DNA of 64,000 nt from Pukyongiella litopenaei (GTDB taxonomy: Bacteria; Pseudomonadota; Alphaproteobacteria; Rhodobacterales; Rhodobacteraceae): positions 992,001 to 1,056,000 of the forward strand of contig NZ_CP027665.1 in assembly GCF_003008555.2 (NCBI RefSeq). Reading direction: 5' to 3'. A program made the translations under genes and the position numbers. Of this stretch, positions 35,989 to 43,923 are shown in pieces (position 1 is the stretch's first letter; each line of letters opens with the position of its first letter). The notes below the pieces were generated by a model, which saw only the letters and a program-made list of their open reading frames with translations, was not told the DNA's origin and searched no databases.

Positions 35989-36026
35989 ATAGGAAATTTT
36001 CTCAAGGAGTCCATGGGGATCGCGAC

Positions 36027-36764
36027 ATGATGGATGTTTCGATTGTCAGTGCGCTCGTTGGCGGTCTGATCGTGTTCTTCTCGCCCTGCGTGCTGCCGAT
36101 CGTGCCGTTCTATCTCAGCTACATGGCCGGGGCGTCGATGTCCGAGATCAGCGCCGAAGGCGAACTTGCGCCGGGCGTGCGCCGGCGCGCCTTCCTGGCT
36201 TCGGTGATGTTTTCGCTGGGAATCATCACCGTCTTCGTGCTGCTGGGGGCGGCTGCCTTCGGGCTGAGCAAGGCGTTCCGCAGCCACCAGACCGAGTTTC
36301 GCCTGGTCGCGGCGCTGATCGTGCTGGTCATGGGGCTGCATTTCCTCGGCGTTCTGCGCATCGGCTTTCTCAACCGCGTGTTTCAGGTCGAGGCGGGCGA
36401 CACAACCAACATGTCGGTTGCCGGCGCCTATCTGGTGGGTTTCGCCTTTGCCGCCGGCTGGACCCCCTGCGTCGGCGGCGTGCTGACGGCGGTGGTGTTC
36501 ACCGCCAGCACCGAGGCGACGGCGATGCGCGGGCTGGTGCTGATGCTGGTGTTCGGATTTGCGATGACGGCGCCTTTCGTCGTGGCGTCGCTGTTCATCG
36601 GGCCGTTCCTGCGCTTCGTGTCGAGGTTTCGCAGGCATCTGCCCAAGGTCGAAAAGGCGATGGGCCTGCTGCTGATCCTGTTCGCAGTGCTGATCGCCAC
36701 CGACAGCGTGAATTACATCGCGCAATGGATGCTCGACACGTTTCCGGTCTTCCGGAACATCTAG
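36027..36764 (+). CDS. soxV: SoxV, CcdA-family thiol-electron transporter
   Basis: 245 aa from ATG 36027 (GGGGAT six bases upstream); the next codon is also ATG. About six membrane helices with the paired cysteines in FFSPCVLPIVPF and GWTPCVGGVL, the hallmark of CcdA/DsbD-beta proteins. It passes electrons from cytoplasmic thioredoxin across the membrane to SoxW and SoxS. A better Shine-Dalgarno (AAGGAG) precedes a 5-codon frame MGIAT whose TGA overlaps the soxV ATG, possibly a coupling leader. Followed by soxW after 18 bp. Confidence 0.93.
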   Translation: MMDVSIVSALVGGLIVFFSPCVLPIVPFYLSYMAGASMSEISAEGELAPGVRRRAFLASVMFSLGIITVFVLLGAAAFGLSKAFRSHQTEFRLVAALIVLVMGLHFLGVLRIGFLNRVFQVEAGDTTNMSVAGAYLVGFAFAAGWTPCVGGVLTAVVFTASTEATAMRGLVLMLVFGFAMTAPFVVASLFIGPFLRFVSRFRRHLPKVEKAMGLLLILFAVLIATDSVNYIAQWMLDTFPVFRNI

Positions 36765-36782
36765 ACCATGAGGAGGCTTCCC

Positions 36783-37355
36783 ATGACCCGACTGCTGACC
36801 CTGATCACCGCCCTGTTCCTGGCATGTCCGGCCCTGGCCGCGGAAATCGGCGATGACGGCCTGCACAAGACCGGCTGGATGCGCGACACGTTCAAGGATC
36901 TGCCCGCCGATCTGGACGAGGCCAACGCGGAGGGCAAACGCCTGATGATCCTCGTCGAGCAGCGCGGCTGCATCTATTGCGCACGGATGCATGAAAACGT
37001 GTTTCCGCGTCCCGAAATCGACAGCTATATCCGCGACAATTTCTTCGTGGTGCAGATGAACCTGCATGGCGACACCGAGATCACCGATTTCGACGGCGAG
37101 AGCCTGACCGAGAAACAGGCGGTGCGCAAATGGGGGCTGCTGTTCACGCCCTCGGCCCTGTTCCTGCCCGAGGAGGTGTCCGCCGGCCAATCCGCCGCCG
37201 ACGCGGCGGTGGCGCTGATGCCGGGCGCCTTCGAGGCGGGGACCACGCTCGACATGCTGACCTGGGTGAACGAGAAGCGCTATGACCTCGACGGCGACGA
37301 AGATTTCCAGCGCTATCACGCGCGCCGCATCAAGGAGCGGGGCACCCCCGACTGA
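36783..37355 (+). CDS. soxW: SoxW periplasmic thioredoxin
   Basis: 190 aa from the ATG at 36783, with GAGGAGG upstream. Signal peptide MTRLLTLITALFLACPALA, then LVEQRGCIYCARMHENVF with the CIYC redox pair and a downstream TPSALFL. SoxW accepts electrons from SoxV in the periplasm. Related proteins are dispensable for thiosulphate oxidation in some species, but the SoxV-SoxW pair is conserved. Co-directional with soxV, 18 bp apart. Confidence 0.92.
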   Translation: MTRLLTLITALFLACPALAAEIGDDGLHKTGWMRDTFKDLPADLDEANAEGKRLMILVEQRGCIYCARMHENVFPRPEIDSYIRDNFFVVQMNLHGDTEITDFDGESLTEKQAVRKWGLLFTPSALFLPEEVSAGQSAADAAVALMPGAFEAGTTLDMLTWVNEKRYDLDGDEDFQRYHARRIKERGTPD

Positions 37356-37411
37356 CCATGACCTGACCACGGCCCGGCCCCGGGGAAACATTCGCGCATC
37401 GGAATTCGACC

Positions 37412-37440
37412 TTGATATATGCGGCCGGGCCTCTAATGAT
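37412..37440 (+). promoter_or_regulatory. Candidate soxX promoter
   Basis: TTGATA (37412-37417) and AATGAT (37435-37440) are 17 bp apart, 29 bp before the soxX start, in the soxW-soxX gap where Paracoccus-type clusters have their main SoxR-controlled promoter. Confidence 0.5.
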
Positions 37441-37441
37441 G

Positions 37442-37459
37442 CATGAAAAATATGTGTTG
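37442..37459. promoter_or_regulatory. Candidate SoxR-type site upstream of soxX
   Basis: CATGAAAAATATGTGTTG, similar to the reverse-strand word at 35974-35988 but with three extra bases in the middle. It lies just downstream of the candidate promoter, where a repressor could block transcription. Confidence 0.4.
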
Positions 37460-37468
37460 GGAGGACGC

Positions 37469-37945
37469 ATGAAACAGATAATCGCGACAGTCATTGCCGT
37501 CGCCGTTCCGGCCATGGCCGCCACGGCGGACGAAACCGCGCCCGCAGACGTGGTCAACGCGGATGGCATTGTCGAACAATCCCTGACCGGCGTTCCCGGC
37601 GATCCGGAGAACGGCGCGGTCATCATGAAGACCAAATCCGCCGGCAACTGCATTTCCTGCCACGAGGTGACGGCGCTGAAGGATGCGCAATGGCACGGCA
37701 ATATCGGCCCCGTGCTGGACGGTGCCGGCGACCGCTGGGAAGAGGCGCAGCTGCGCGCGATCCTCACCGATGCCAAGTCGGTGTTCCCGGATTCGATGAT
37801 GCCGTCCTACTACAAGGTCGACGGCTTCACCCGGCCGGGCGACGCGTTCACGGGAAAGGCACCCAGCGGGCCGCTTGAACCGCTGCTGAACGCACAGCAG
37901 ATCGAAGATGTGATCGCCTTCCTTCTGACCCAGAAGGAAAGCTGA
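37469..37945 (+). CDS. soxX: SoxX, monohaem cytochrome c subunit of SoxXA
   Basis: 158 aa from the ATG at 37469 with GGGAGGAC upstream. Signal peptide (MKQIIATVIAVAVPAMAATA), haem motif CISCH at residues 61-65, and the distal Met in the DSMMPSYYKVDGFT region. SoxX carries electrons from SoxA to the respiratory chain when thiosulphate is attached to the SoxYZ carrier. First gene of the main soxXYZAB block; candidate promoter and operator directly upstream. Confidence 0.95.
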   Translation: MKQIIATVIAVAVPAMAATADETAPADVVNADGIVEQSLTGVPGDPENGAVIMKTKSAGNCISCHEVTALKDAQWHGNIGPVLDGAGDRWEEAQLRAILTDAKSVFPDSMMPSYYKVDGFTRPGDAFTGKAPSGPLEPLLNAQQIEDVIAFLLTQKES

Positions 37946-37967
37946 CGGAAACCTCCGGGAGACGAGA

Positions 37968-38387
37968 ATGGAACTGACAAGACGCGAAACACTGATAATC
38001 GGGGCGGCGGCGCTGGCCGTGGCGGCGGTGCCGCTGCGGGCGCGTGCGGCAACGGTCGATGACCTGATCGCCGAATTCACCGGCGGCGCCGATGTCGCCG
38101 AGGGCGGGGTAGAACTGGATGCCCCCGAAATCGCCGAGAACGGCAACACGGTCCCGATCGAGGTCGGCGCCGAGGGCGCCTCGGCGATCATGGTACTGGC
38201 CGCCGGCAACCCGACACCGCCCGTGGCGACGTTCAATTTCGGCCCCTTGTCCGGCGCCAGCCGGGCCAAGACACGCATTCGCCTCGCCGGCACCCAGGAC
38301 GTGATCGCGGTGGCCAAGCTTGCCGATGGCAGCTTTGCCCGCACCAGCAAGAACGTGAAGGTGACGATCGGCGGCTGCGGCGGCTGA
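37968..38387 (+). CDS. soxY: SoxY, sulphur-carrier subunit
   Basis: 139 aa. Twin-arginine signal (ELTRRETLIIGAAALAVAA) followed by the Ig-like fold and the C-terminal carrier arm VTIGGCGG; the last Cys is where sulphur intermediates are covalently attached. Exported folded together with SoxZ through Tat. All Sox enzymes act on this swinging arm. soxZ follows by 19 bp. Confidence 0.97.
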   Translation: MELTRRETLIIGAAALAVAAVPLRARAATVDDLIAEFTGGADVAEGGVELDAPEIAENGNTVPIEVGAEGASAIMVLAAGNPTPPVATFNFGPLSGASRAKTRIRLAGTQDVIAVAKLADGSFARTSKNVKVTIGGCGG

Positions 38388-38406
38388 GCGAAAGGAGAAC
38401 AGGACG

Positions 38407-38736
38407 ATGGCAAAGAATGTACGCCCCCGGGTGAAAGTCCCGAAAAAGGCGGCGGCGGGCGAGGTGATCACCATCAAGACGCTGATCAGCCACACGATGG
38501 AATCCGGCCAGCGCAAGGACAGCGACGGCAACGCGATCCCGCGTTCGATCATCAACCGTTTCGTGGTCGATTTCAACGGCGAGAACGTGCTCGATGTGAC
38601 GCTCGAACCGGCGATCTCGACCAATCCCTATTTCGAGTTCGAGGCCGTCGTGCCGGAAGCGGGAGAGTTCAAGTTCACCTGGCATGACGACGACGGCGCG
38701 GTCTACGAGGACGTGCACGCGATCGAACTGGGCTGA
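38407..38736 (+). CDS. soxZ: SoxZ, sulphur-carrier partner
   Basis: 109 aa, no signal peptide, exported with SoxY. Starts MAKNVRPRVKVPKKAAAGEV and contains ISHTMESGQRKDSDG and FTWHDDDGAVYED, typical of SoxZ. It forms the stable SoxYZ heterodimer. A GC-rich 6-bp hairpin (38757-38773) lies in the 65-bp gap before soxA. Confidence 0.97.
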   Translation: MAKNVRPRVKVPKKAAAGEVITIKTLISHTMESGQRKDSDGNAIPRSIINRFVVDFNGENVLDVTLEPAISTNPYFEFEAVVPEAGEFKFTWHDDDGAVYEDVHAIELG

Positions 38737-38801
38737 CCGGAGGACGGAGCACGCCTCGCCCCGGCATGGGGCGGGGTGGATCAAGGGAGGGAAAAGACAA
38801 G

Positions 38802-39659
38802 ATGAAAAGAACCGCAGGGACGGTCCTTGCCGCCGTGCTTCTGGCGGCCCCCGCCTTCGTGGCGGCGGACCCGGACGACGATACGCTGGTCGTGAACGGC
38901 GAGATCGAGATAACGACCAAGACAGCCGCGCCGGCGCATATGCAGGACACCGGGATCGAAACGATCATGTCGGGCTGGCATTTCCGCGAGGACGAAACGC
39001 AGGCGTTGCAGATGGACGATTTCGACAACACCGGCATGATCTTTGTCGAGCGGGCGCAGGAAGTCTGGGACACGCCGGAAGGCAGCGCGGGCAAATCCTG
39101 TGCCTCGTGCCATGACGACCCGGCTGAATCCATGCGCGGCGTGCGCGCGGTCTATCCGAAATGGGACGACGACCGGCAAGAGGTCAAGACCATCGCCATG
39201 CAGGTCAATGAATGCCGCAGCGAACGGATGGGCGCCGAGCCCTACAAGTATGACAGCGCGCCGATGGCGGCGATGGAGGCGCTGATCACGGTGCAGTCGC
39301 GCGGCATGCCGATGAACGTGGCGATCGACGGCCCGGCCCGCGAGACCTGGGAAAAGGGCAAGGAGATCTATTATACCCGCTATGGCCAGCTTCAGCTGGC
39401 CTGCGCCAATTGCCACGAAGACAATTACGGCAACATGATCCGCGCCGACCATCTCAGCCAGGGCCAGACCAACGGCTTTCCTGTCTATCGCCTGAAGAAC
39501 ACCAAGCTGAATACCGTGCATGGGCGTTTCAAGGGCTGCATCCGCGACACCCGCGCCGAAACCTTCGCGCCGGGCAGCCCGGAACTGGTTGCGCTTGAGC
39601 TTTATGTCGCCAGCCGCGGCAACGGCCTGTCGGTCGAAGGGCCGTCGGTGCGCAACTGA
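38802..39659 (+). CDS. soxA: SoxA, dihaem cytochrome c subunit of SoxXA
   Basis: 285 aa from the ATG at 38802, preceded by AAGGGAGGG. Signal peptide ends at FVAADP. Two haem motifs: CASCH (100-104) and CANCH (201-205). Cys138 (NECR) and Cys246 (FKGCIRD) are at the places of the axial cysteine ligands, Cys246 being the active-site cysteine that carries a persulphide in characterised SoxA. The enzyme oxidatively joins thiosulphate to the SoxY cysteine. Dihaem form, as in Rhodovulum and Paracoccus, unlike monohaem SoxA of many other bacteria. Confidence 0.97.
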   Translation: MKRTAGTVLAAVLLAAPAFVAADPDDDTLVVNGEIEITTKTAAPAHMQDTGIETIMSGWHFREDETQALQMDDFDNTGMIFVERAQEVWDTPEGSAGKSCASCHDDPAESMRGVRAVYPKWDDDRQEVKTIAMQVNECRSERMGAEPYKYDSAPMAAMEALITVQSRGMPMNVAIDGPARETWEKGKEIYYTRYGQLQLACANCHEDNYGNMIRADHLSQGQTNGFPVYRLKNTKLNTVHGRFKGCIRDTRAETFAPGSPELVALELYVASRGNGLSVEGPSVRN

Positions 39660-39666
39660 CACCTCT

Positions 39667-39697
39667 CTCCCCGCGCCGTCAGCGATGGCGCGGGGAG
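39667..39697 (+). terminator. Hairpin between soxA and soxB
   Basis: CTCCCCGCGCC and its exact complement (11 bp) with a 9-nt loop, starting 8 bp after the soxA stop. No T-run. Likely partial terminator or 3' stabiliser separating the abundant carrier/cytochrome genes from soxB. Confidence 0.6.
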
Positions 39698-39754
39698 CCC
39701 GGGCGAAAGAGTTTTCACCAAGCCGCGTGCAAGGCGCACATGAGGAGGACCGCG

Positions 39755-41452
39755 ATGATCTCGCGTCGTGATTTTCTGCAGACCGCCATGGCGGCCAGCG
39801 CGATCTGGGGGGCGTCGGCCTATGGCAACTGGGGGCGGCTGGCGGCGCAGCAGGCGCTGACCCAGGACCAGCTGCTCGAATTCGACACTTTCGGCAATGT
39901 CAGCCTGATCCACATCACAGACATTCACGCCCAGCTGAAACCGATCTATTTCCGCGAACCCGAGGTCAACCTGGGCGTCGGTCCCAACAAGGGCGCTGTG
40001 CCCCATCTCACCGGCGCCGATTTCCGCAAGCTCTACGGGATCGAGGATGGCAGCCCGTCGCAATACGCGCTGACCTATGACGATTTTTCCGCGCTGGCCC
40101 GCGCCTATGGCCGCATGGGCGGGCTCGACCGGGTCGCCACGGTCATCAACGCCATCCGCGCCGCGCGTCCCGACGCGCTGCTGCTGGATGGCGGCGACAC
40201 CTGGCACGGCTCCTATACCTGTCACCACACGCAGGGGCAGGACATGGTCAACGTGATGAACGCGCTCAGGCCCGACGCGATGACCTTTCACTGGGAATTC
40301 ACCCTCGGTTCGGACCGGGTGCGCGAGATCGTCGAGGGGCTGCCCTTTGCCGCGCTGGGGCAGAATATCTTCGATGCCGAATGGGACGAACCCGCCGAGC
40401 TGTTCGAACCCTACAGGTTCTTCGAACGCGGCGGCGTCAGGATCGCGGTGATCGGGCAGGCCTTTCCCTATATGCCGATCGCCAATCCCGGCTGGATGTT
40501 CCCCGAATACAGTTTCGGCATCCGCGACCAGCACATGCAGGAAATGGTCGAGGAGGTGCGCGCGCAGGGCGCGGAACTTGTCGTGTTGCTGTCGCATAAC
40601 GGTTTCGACGTGGACAAGAAGATGGCCGCGCAGGTCAAGGGCATCGATGTCATCCTGTCGGGGCACACCCATGACGCCCTGCCCGAACCGGTGCTGGTGG
40701 GCGAGACGATCATCGTCGCCAGCGGCTCGAACGGCAAATTCGTCAGCCGCGTCGATCTCGACGTGCGCGACGGGCGCATGATGGGGTTCCGCCACCGCCT
40801 GATCCCGGTGTTTTCCGACGTGATCGCACCGGACCCCGAGATCGCCGCGCTGATCGACGAACAGCGCGCGCCATATGCCGACAAGCTGGCCGAGGTGATC
40901 GGGCAGACCGACAGCCTGCTCTACCGCCGGGGCAATTTCAACGGCAGCTGGGACGACCTGATCTGCGATGCGCTGATGAGCGAGCGCGATGCCGAGATCG
41001 CCATGTCGCCCGGCGTCCGCTGGGGGCCGTCGCTGCTGCCCGGGCAGGACATCACCCGCGAGGATATCTTCAACGTCACCTCGATGAGCTATGGCGCGGC
41101 CTATCGCACCGAGATGACGGGGGAGTATCTCAAGATCGTGCTCGAGGACGTGGGCGACAACATCTTCAACCCCGATCCCTATTACCAGCAGGGCGGCGAC
41201 ATGGTGCGGGTCGGTGGGCTTGGCTACCGGATCGACATCACCAAGCCGCAGGGCGAACGGATTTCCGACATGACGCTGCTGCGCAGCGGCGAGGCGATCG
41301 ACCCGGCCAGGTCCTATACGGTCGCCGGCTGGGCGTCGGTCAACGAGGGCACCGAGGGGCCGCAGATATGGGACGTGGTGGAAAACCATATCCGCAAACA
41401 GAAGACCGTTTCCATTCCGCCGAACCAGTCGGTCACGGTCGTGGGCGCCTGA
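39755..41452 (+). CDS. soxB: SoxB, thiosulphohydrolase
   Basis: 565 aa from the ATG at 39755, with GAGGAGG upstream. Tat signal (MISRRDFLQTAMAASA). Dimanganese metallophosphoesterase-fold motifs: HITDIHAQLKP, LDGGDTWHGS, LLSHNGFDVD and SGHTHDALPEP, with 5'-nucleotidase C-terminal domain. SoxB hydrolyses the terminal sulphone group from the SoxY-bound intermediate, releasing sulphate. The residue pair in TFHWEFTLG replaces the nucleotidase NHE motif, as is characteristic of SoxB. Confidence 0.97.
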   Translation: MISRRDFLQTAMAASAIWGASAYGNWGRLAAQQALTQDQLLEFDTFGNVSLIHITDIHAQLKPIYFREPEVNLGVGPNKGAVPHLTGADFRKLYGIEDGSPSQYALTYDDFSALARAYGRMGGLDRVATVINAIRAARPDALLLDGGDTWHGSYTCHHTQGQDMVNVMNALRPDAMTFHWEFTLGSDRVREIVEGLPFAALGQNIFDAEWDEPAELFEPYRFFERGGVRIAVIGQAFPYMPIANPGWMFPEYSFGIRDQHMQEMVEEVRAQGAELVVLLSHNGFDVDKKMAAQVKGIDVILSGHTHDALPEPVLVGETIIVASGSNGKFVSRVDLDVRDGRMMGFRHRLIPVFSDVIAPDPEIAALIDEQRAPYADKLAEVIGQTDSLLYRRGNFNGSWDDLICDALMSERDAEIAMSPGVRWGPSLLPGQDITREDIFNVTSMSYGAAYRTEMTGEYLKIVLEDVGDNIFNPDPYYQQGGDMVRVGGLGYRIDITKPQGERISDMTLLRSGEAIDPARSYTVAGWASVNEGTEGPQIWDVVENHIRKQKTVSIPPNQSVTVVGA

Positions 41453-41481
41453 GACCGAGCAATCACCGGGAGGACCAACAG

Positions 41482-41916
41482 ATGAAGAAACGACTGGCAG
41501 CCGCATTCATGGGCATCCTGGTCGCGACCTCGGCCCTGGCCGAAGGCGTGACCCACCATATCGCCGTTCATGTGAACGTGGACGATGCCACGGTGATGAA
41601 TGTCGCCCTGAACAACATCGCCAATCTCAACAAGTATTATCAGGAGCAGGGCGACGATCTGGTCGTCGAGGTCGTGACCTACGGGCCGGGCCTGAACATG
41701 GTGCTGGCAGGGAAAAGCCCGGTCGCCGACCGGATCTCGGCAATGTCGCTGGAGATGGACAACCTGACATTCGCCGCCTGCGCCAACACCCACCGGGCGA
41801 TGAGCAAGAAGGCCGGCGAGGATGTCGTGCTGCTGGACGAGGCGACCATGGTGCCCTCGGGCGCGGTGCGCCTGGTCGAGCTGCAGGAACAGGGCTATTC
41901 CTACCTGCGACCCTGA
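41482..41916 (+). CDS. Periplasmic DsrE-family protein
   Basis: 145 aa from the ATG at 41482 (GGGAGG upstream). Signal peptide MKKRLAAAFMGILVATSALA, then a DsrE/DsrF-like fold: HIAVHVNVDD, VEVVTYGPGLNMVL, and one cysteine in LTFAACANTHRAM. DsrE proteins carry sulphur on a conserved cysteine in sulphur relays; most are cytoplasmic, so an exported copy inside sox, between soxB and soxC, is noteworthy. It could hold or deliver sulphane sulphur near the SoxCD step. Role is inference. Confidence 0.88.
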   Translation: MKKRLAAAFMGILVATSALAEGVTHHIAVHVNVDDATVMNVALNNIANLNKYYQEQGDDLVVEVVTYGPGLNMVLAGKSPVADRISAMSLEMDNLTFAACANTHRAMSKKAGEDVVLLDEATMVPSGAVRLVELQEQGYSYLRP

Positions 41917-41963
41917 AGGAAGATGAACGTCCGCCAAGGCCGGATACGACGATGGAGAATGAC

Positions 41964-43232
41964 ATGAGTTACCGGACATCGCGCCGGGCGCTGCTCAAGG
42001 GCGGGATGGCCGCCGGGGCTTTCGCCGCGACCACCGGCACGGCACGGGCCGCCGAATCCGATCCGCTGATCACCGAACCGCAATTCTGGGCGCAGGGGTT
42101 CGGCGACGGGGTCGATGCCACCCCCTACGGCCTGCCGATCGAGTTCGAATCCGACGTGATCCGCCGCAATGTCGAATGGCTGACCGCCGACACGATCAGT
42201 TCGATCAACTTCACGCCGATCCATGCGCTCGACGGCACCATCACGCCGCAGGGCTGCGCCTTCGAGCGGCATCATTCCGGCGCCATCGAACTGCGCAAGG
42301 ACGATTACCGGCTGATGATCAACGGTCTTGTCGATAAGCCGCTGGTCTTCACCTATGACGATCTCGAAAGGTTCCCGCGCGAAAACCACGTCTATTTCTG
42401 CGAATGCGCCGCCAACAGCGGCATGGAATGGGCAGGCGCGCAGCTGAACGGCGCGCAGTTCACCCACGGCATGATCCACAACATGGAATATACCGGCGTG
42501 CCGCTGAAGACCCTGCTGACCGAGGCCGGGCTTGGTGCCGCGGGCGACCTGGCGGGCAAATGGGTCTATGTCGAAGGTGCCGATGCGTCCTCGAACGGGC
42601 GTTCGATCCCGATGGAAAAGGCGCTCGAGGATTGTCTGGTCGCCTTCAAGGCCAATGGCGAGGCGCTGCGCAAGGAACATGGCTATCCGGTGCGGCTCGT
42701 GGTGCCCGGCTGGGAAGGCAACATGTGGGTAAAATGGCTGCGCCGCATCGAGGTCATGGACGCCCCCGTCGAGGCCCGCGAGGAAACCAGCAAATATACC
42801 GACACGCTGGCCGACGGCACCAGCCGCAAATGGACCTGGGTGATGGATGCCAAATCGGTCATCACCTCGCCCAGCCCGCAATCGCCGATCACCCATGGCG
42901 GCGGGCCGCTGGTGATCAGCGGGCTGGCCTGGTCGGGGCATGGCGCGATCACCCGCGTGGACGTGAGCAAGGATGGCGGCAAGACCTGGCAGACCGCCCG
43001 ACTGGCGCGACCCGGCGAGAAACGTGCGCTGACGCGGTTCTATCTCGATACCGACTGGGACGGCCAGGAGATGCTGCTGCAAAGCCGCGCCATCGACGAC
43101 ACCGGCTATGTCCAGCCCACCAAGGACCAGCTGCGCGAGGTGCGCGGGCTGAATTCGATCTATCACAACAACGGTATCCAGACCTGGTTGGTGAACCCGG
43201 ACGGAAAGGCGGAGAATGTCGAAGTCTCGTAA
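41964..43232 (+). CDS. soxC: SoxC, molybdenum subunit of sulphane dehydrogenase
   Basis: 422 aa from the ATG at 41964, which has GGAGA directly upstream; an ATG at 41952 is weaker. Tat signal (SYRTSRRALLKGGMAAGAFA). Sulphite-oxidase fold with the Mo-coordinating Cys in HVYFCECAANSGMEW, and a C-terminal dimerisation domain (ITRVDVSKDGGKTW). SoxCD oxidises the sulphane sulphur left on SoxY by six electrons, permitting complete conversion of thiosulphate to sulphate without sulphur globules. Overlaps soxD by 17 nt. Confidence 0.96.
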   Translation: MSYRTSRRALLKGGMAAGAFAATTGTARAAESDPLITEPQFWAQGFGDGVDATPYGLPIEFESDVIRRNVEWLTADTISSINFTPIHALDGTITPQGCAFERHHSGAIELRKDDYRLMINGLVDKPLVFTYDDLERFPRENHVYFCECAANSGMEWAGAQLNGAQFTHGMIHNMEYTGVPLKTLLTEAGLGAAGDLAGKWVYVEGADASSNGRSIPMEKALEDCLVAFKANGEALRKEHGYPVRLVVPGWEGNMWVKWLRRIEVMDAPVEAREETSKYTDTLADGTSRKWTWVMDAKSVITSPSPQSPITHGGGPLVISGLAWSGHGAITRVDVSKDGGKTWQTARLARPGEKRALTRFYLDTDWDGQEMLLQSRAIDDTGYVQPTKDQLREVRGLNSIYHNNGIQTWLVNPDGKAENVEVS

Positions 43233-43857
43233 CATCGTTCTGGGCGCGGTGCTTGCCGCCGGTGTGACCGGCCCGGTTCTGGCCGGACCCCTGGGGCTGG
43301 GACGGCCCGCAACCCCCGACGAGATCGCGGCCTGGGACACGGATGTCCGCCCCGACGGCACCGGCCTGCCCGACGGCGAGGGCGATGTCTGGACCGGCGA
43401 GGAACTGTTCGAGGCGAATTGCGCGGTCTGCCATGGCGATTTCGCCGAGGGCGTGGACAACTGGCCGCAACTGGCGGGCGGCTTCGGCACGCTGGACCAG
43501 GACGATCCGGTCAAGACCGTCGGGTCCTACTGGCCCTACCTCTCGACCACCTGGGACTACATCTACCGCTCGATGCCCTATGGCAACGCCCAGAGCCTCG
43601 AACCGGTCGATGTCTATGCGCTGGTCGCCTATATCCTCTATTCCAACGATCTTGTTGACGACGATTTCGTGCTGTCGCGCGACAATTTCCTGGACGTGGA
43701 GATGCCCAATGCCGGTGGTTTCCGCGTCGATGACAGGGCGGAAACCGAGTATCCGCTCTGGCGGGGCGAGCCCTGCATGGAAAACTGCAAGGACGCGGTC
43801 ACGGTCACCATGCGCGCCGCGGTGCTGGACGTGACGCCGGATGATGGCGCAGAATGA
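43216..43857 (+). CDS. soxD: SoxD, monohaem cytochrome c subunit of sulphane dehydrogenase
   Basis: 213 aa. Signal peptide MSKSRNIVLGAVLAAGVTGP and VLA, haem motif CAVCH in ELFEANCAVCHGDFAEG, distal Met in YRSMPYGNAQSL. The Paracoccus SoxD has about 380 residues with a second haem domain, which is absent here. In Paracoccus that second domain is reported to be dispensable for activity, so this shorter form should work. A Cys pair near the end (EPCMENCKD) may be a disulphide. Starts inside soxC (17-nt overlap). Confidence 0.93.
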   Translation: MSKSRNIVLGAVLAAGVTGPVLAGPLGLGRPATPDEIAAWDTDVRPDGTGLPDGEGDVWTGEELFEANCAVCHGDFAEGVDNWPQLAGGFGTLDQDDPVKTVGSYWPYLSTTWDYIYRSMPYGNAQSLEPVDVYALVAYILYSNDLVDDDFVLSRDNFLDVEMPNAGGFRVDDRAETEYPLWRGEPCMENCKDAVTVTMRAAVLDVTPDDGAE

Positions 43858-43867
43858 CACTCATGGA

Positions 43868-43891
43868 CCGGCCCCGCATGTGGCGGGCCGG
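43868..43891 (+). terminator. Hairpin after soxD
   Basis: CCGGCCCCGC pairs with GCGGGCCGG (9 bp, one bulged C) over a 5-nt loop, 11 bp after the soxD stop. Probably marks the end of, or attenuation after, soxCD. Confidence 0.5.
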
Positions 43892-43923
43892 CATGCTGTG
43901 ACAGCTATGATGGGAGACAGCCG

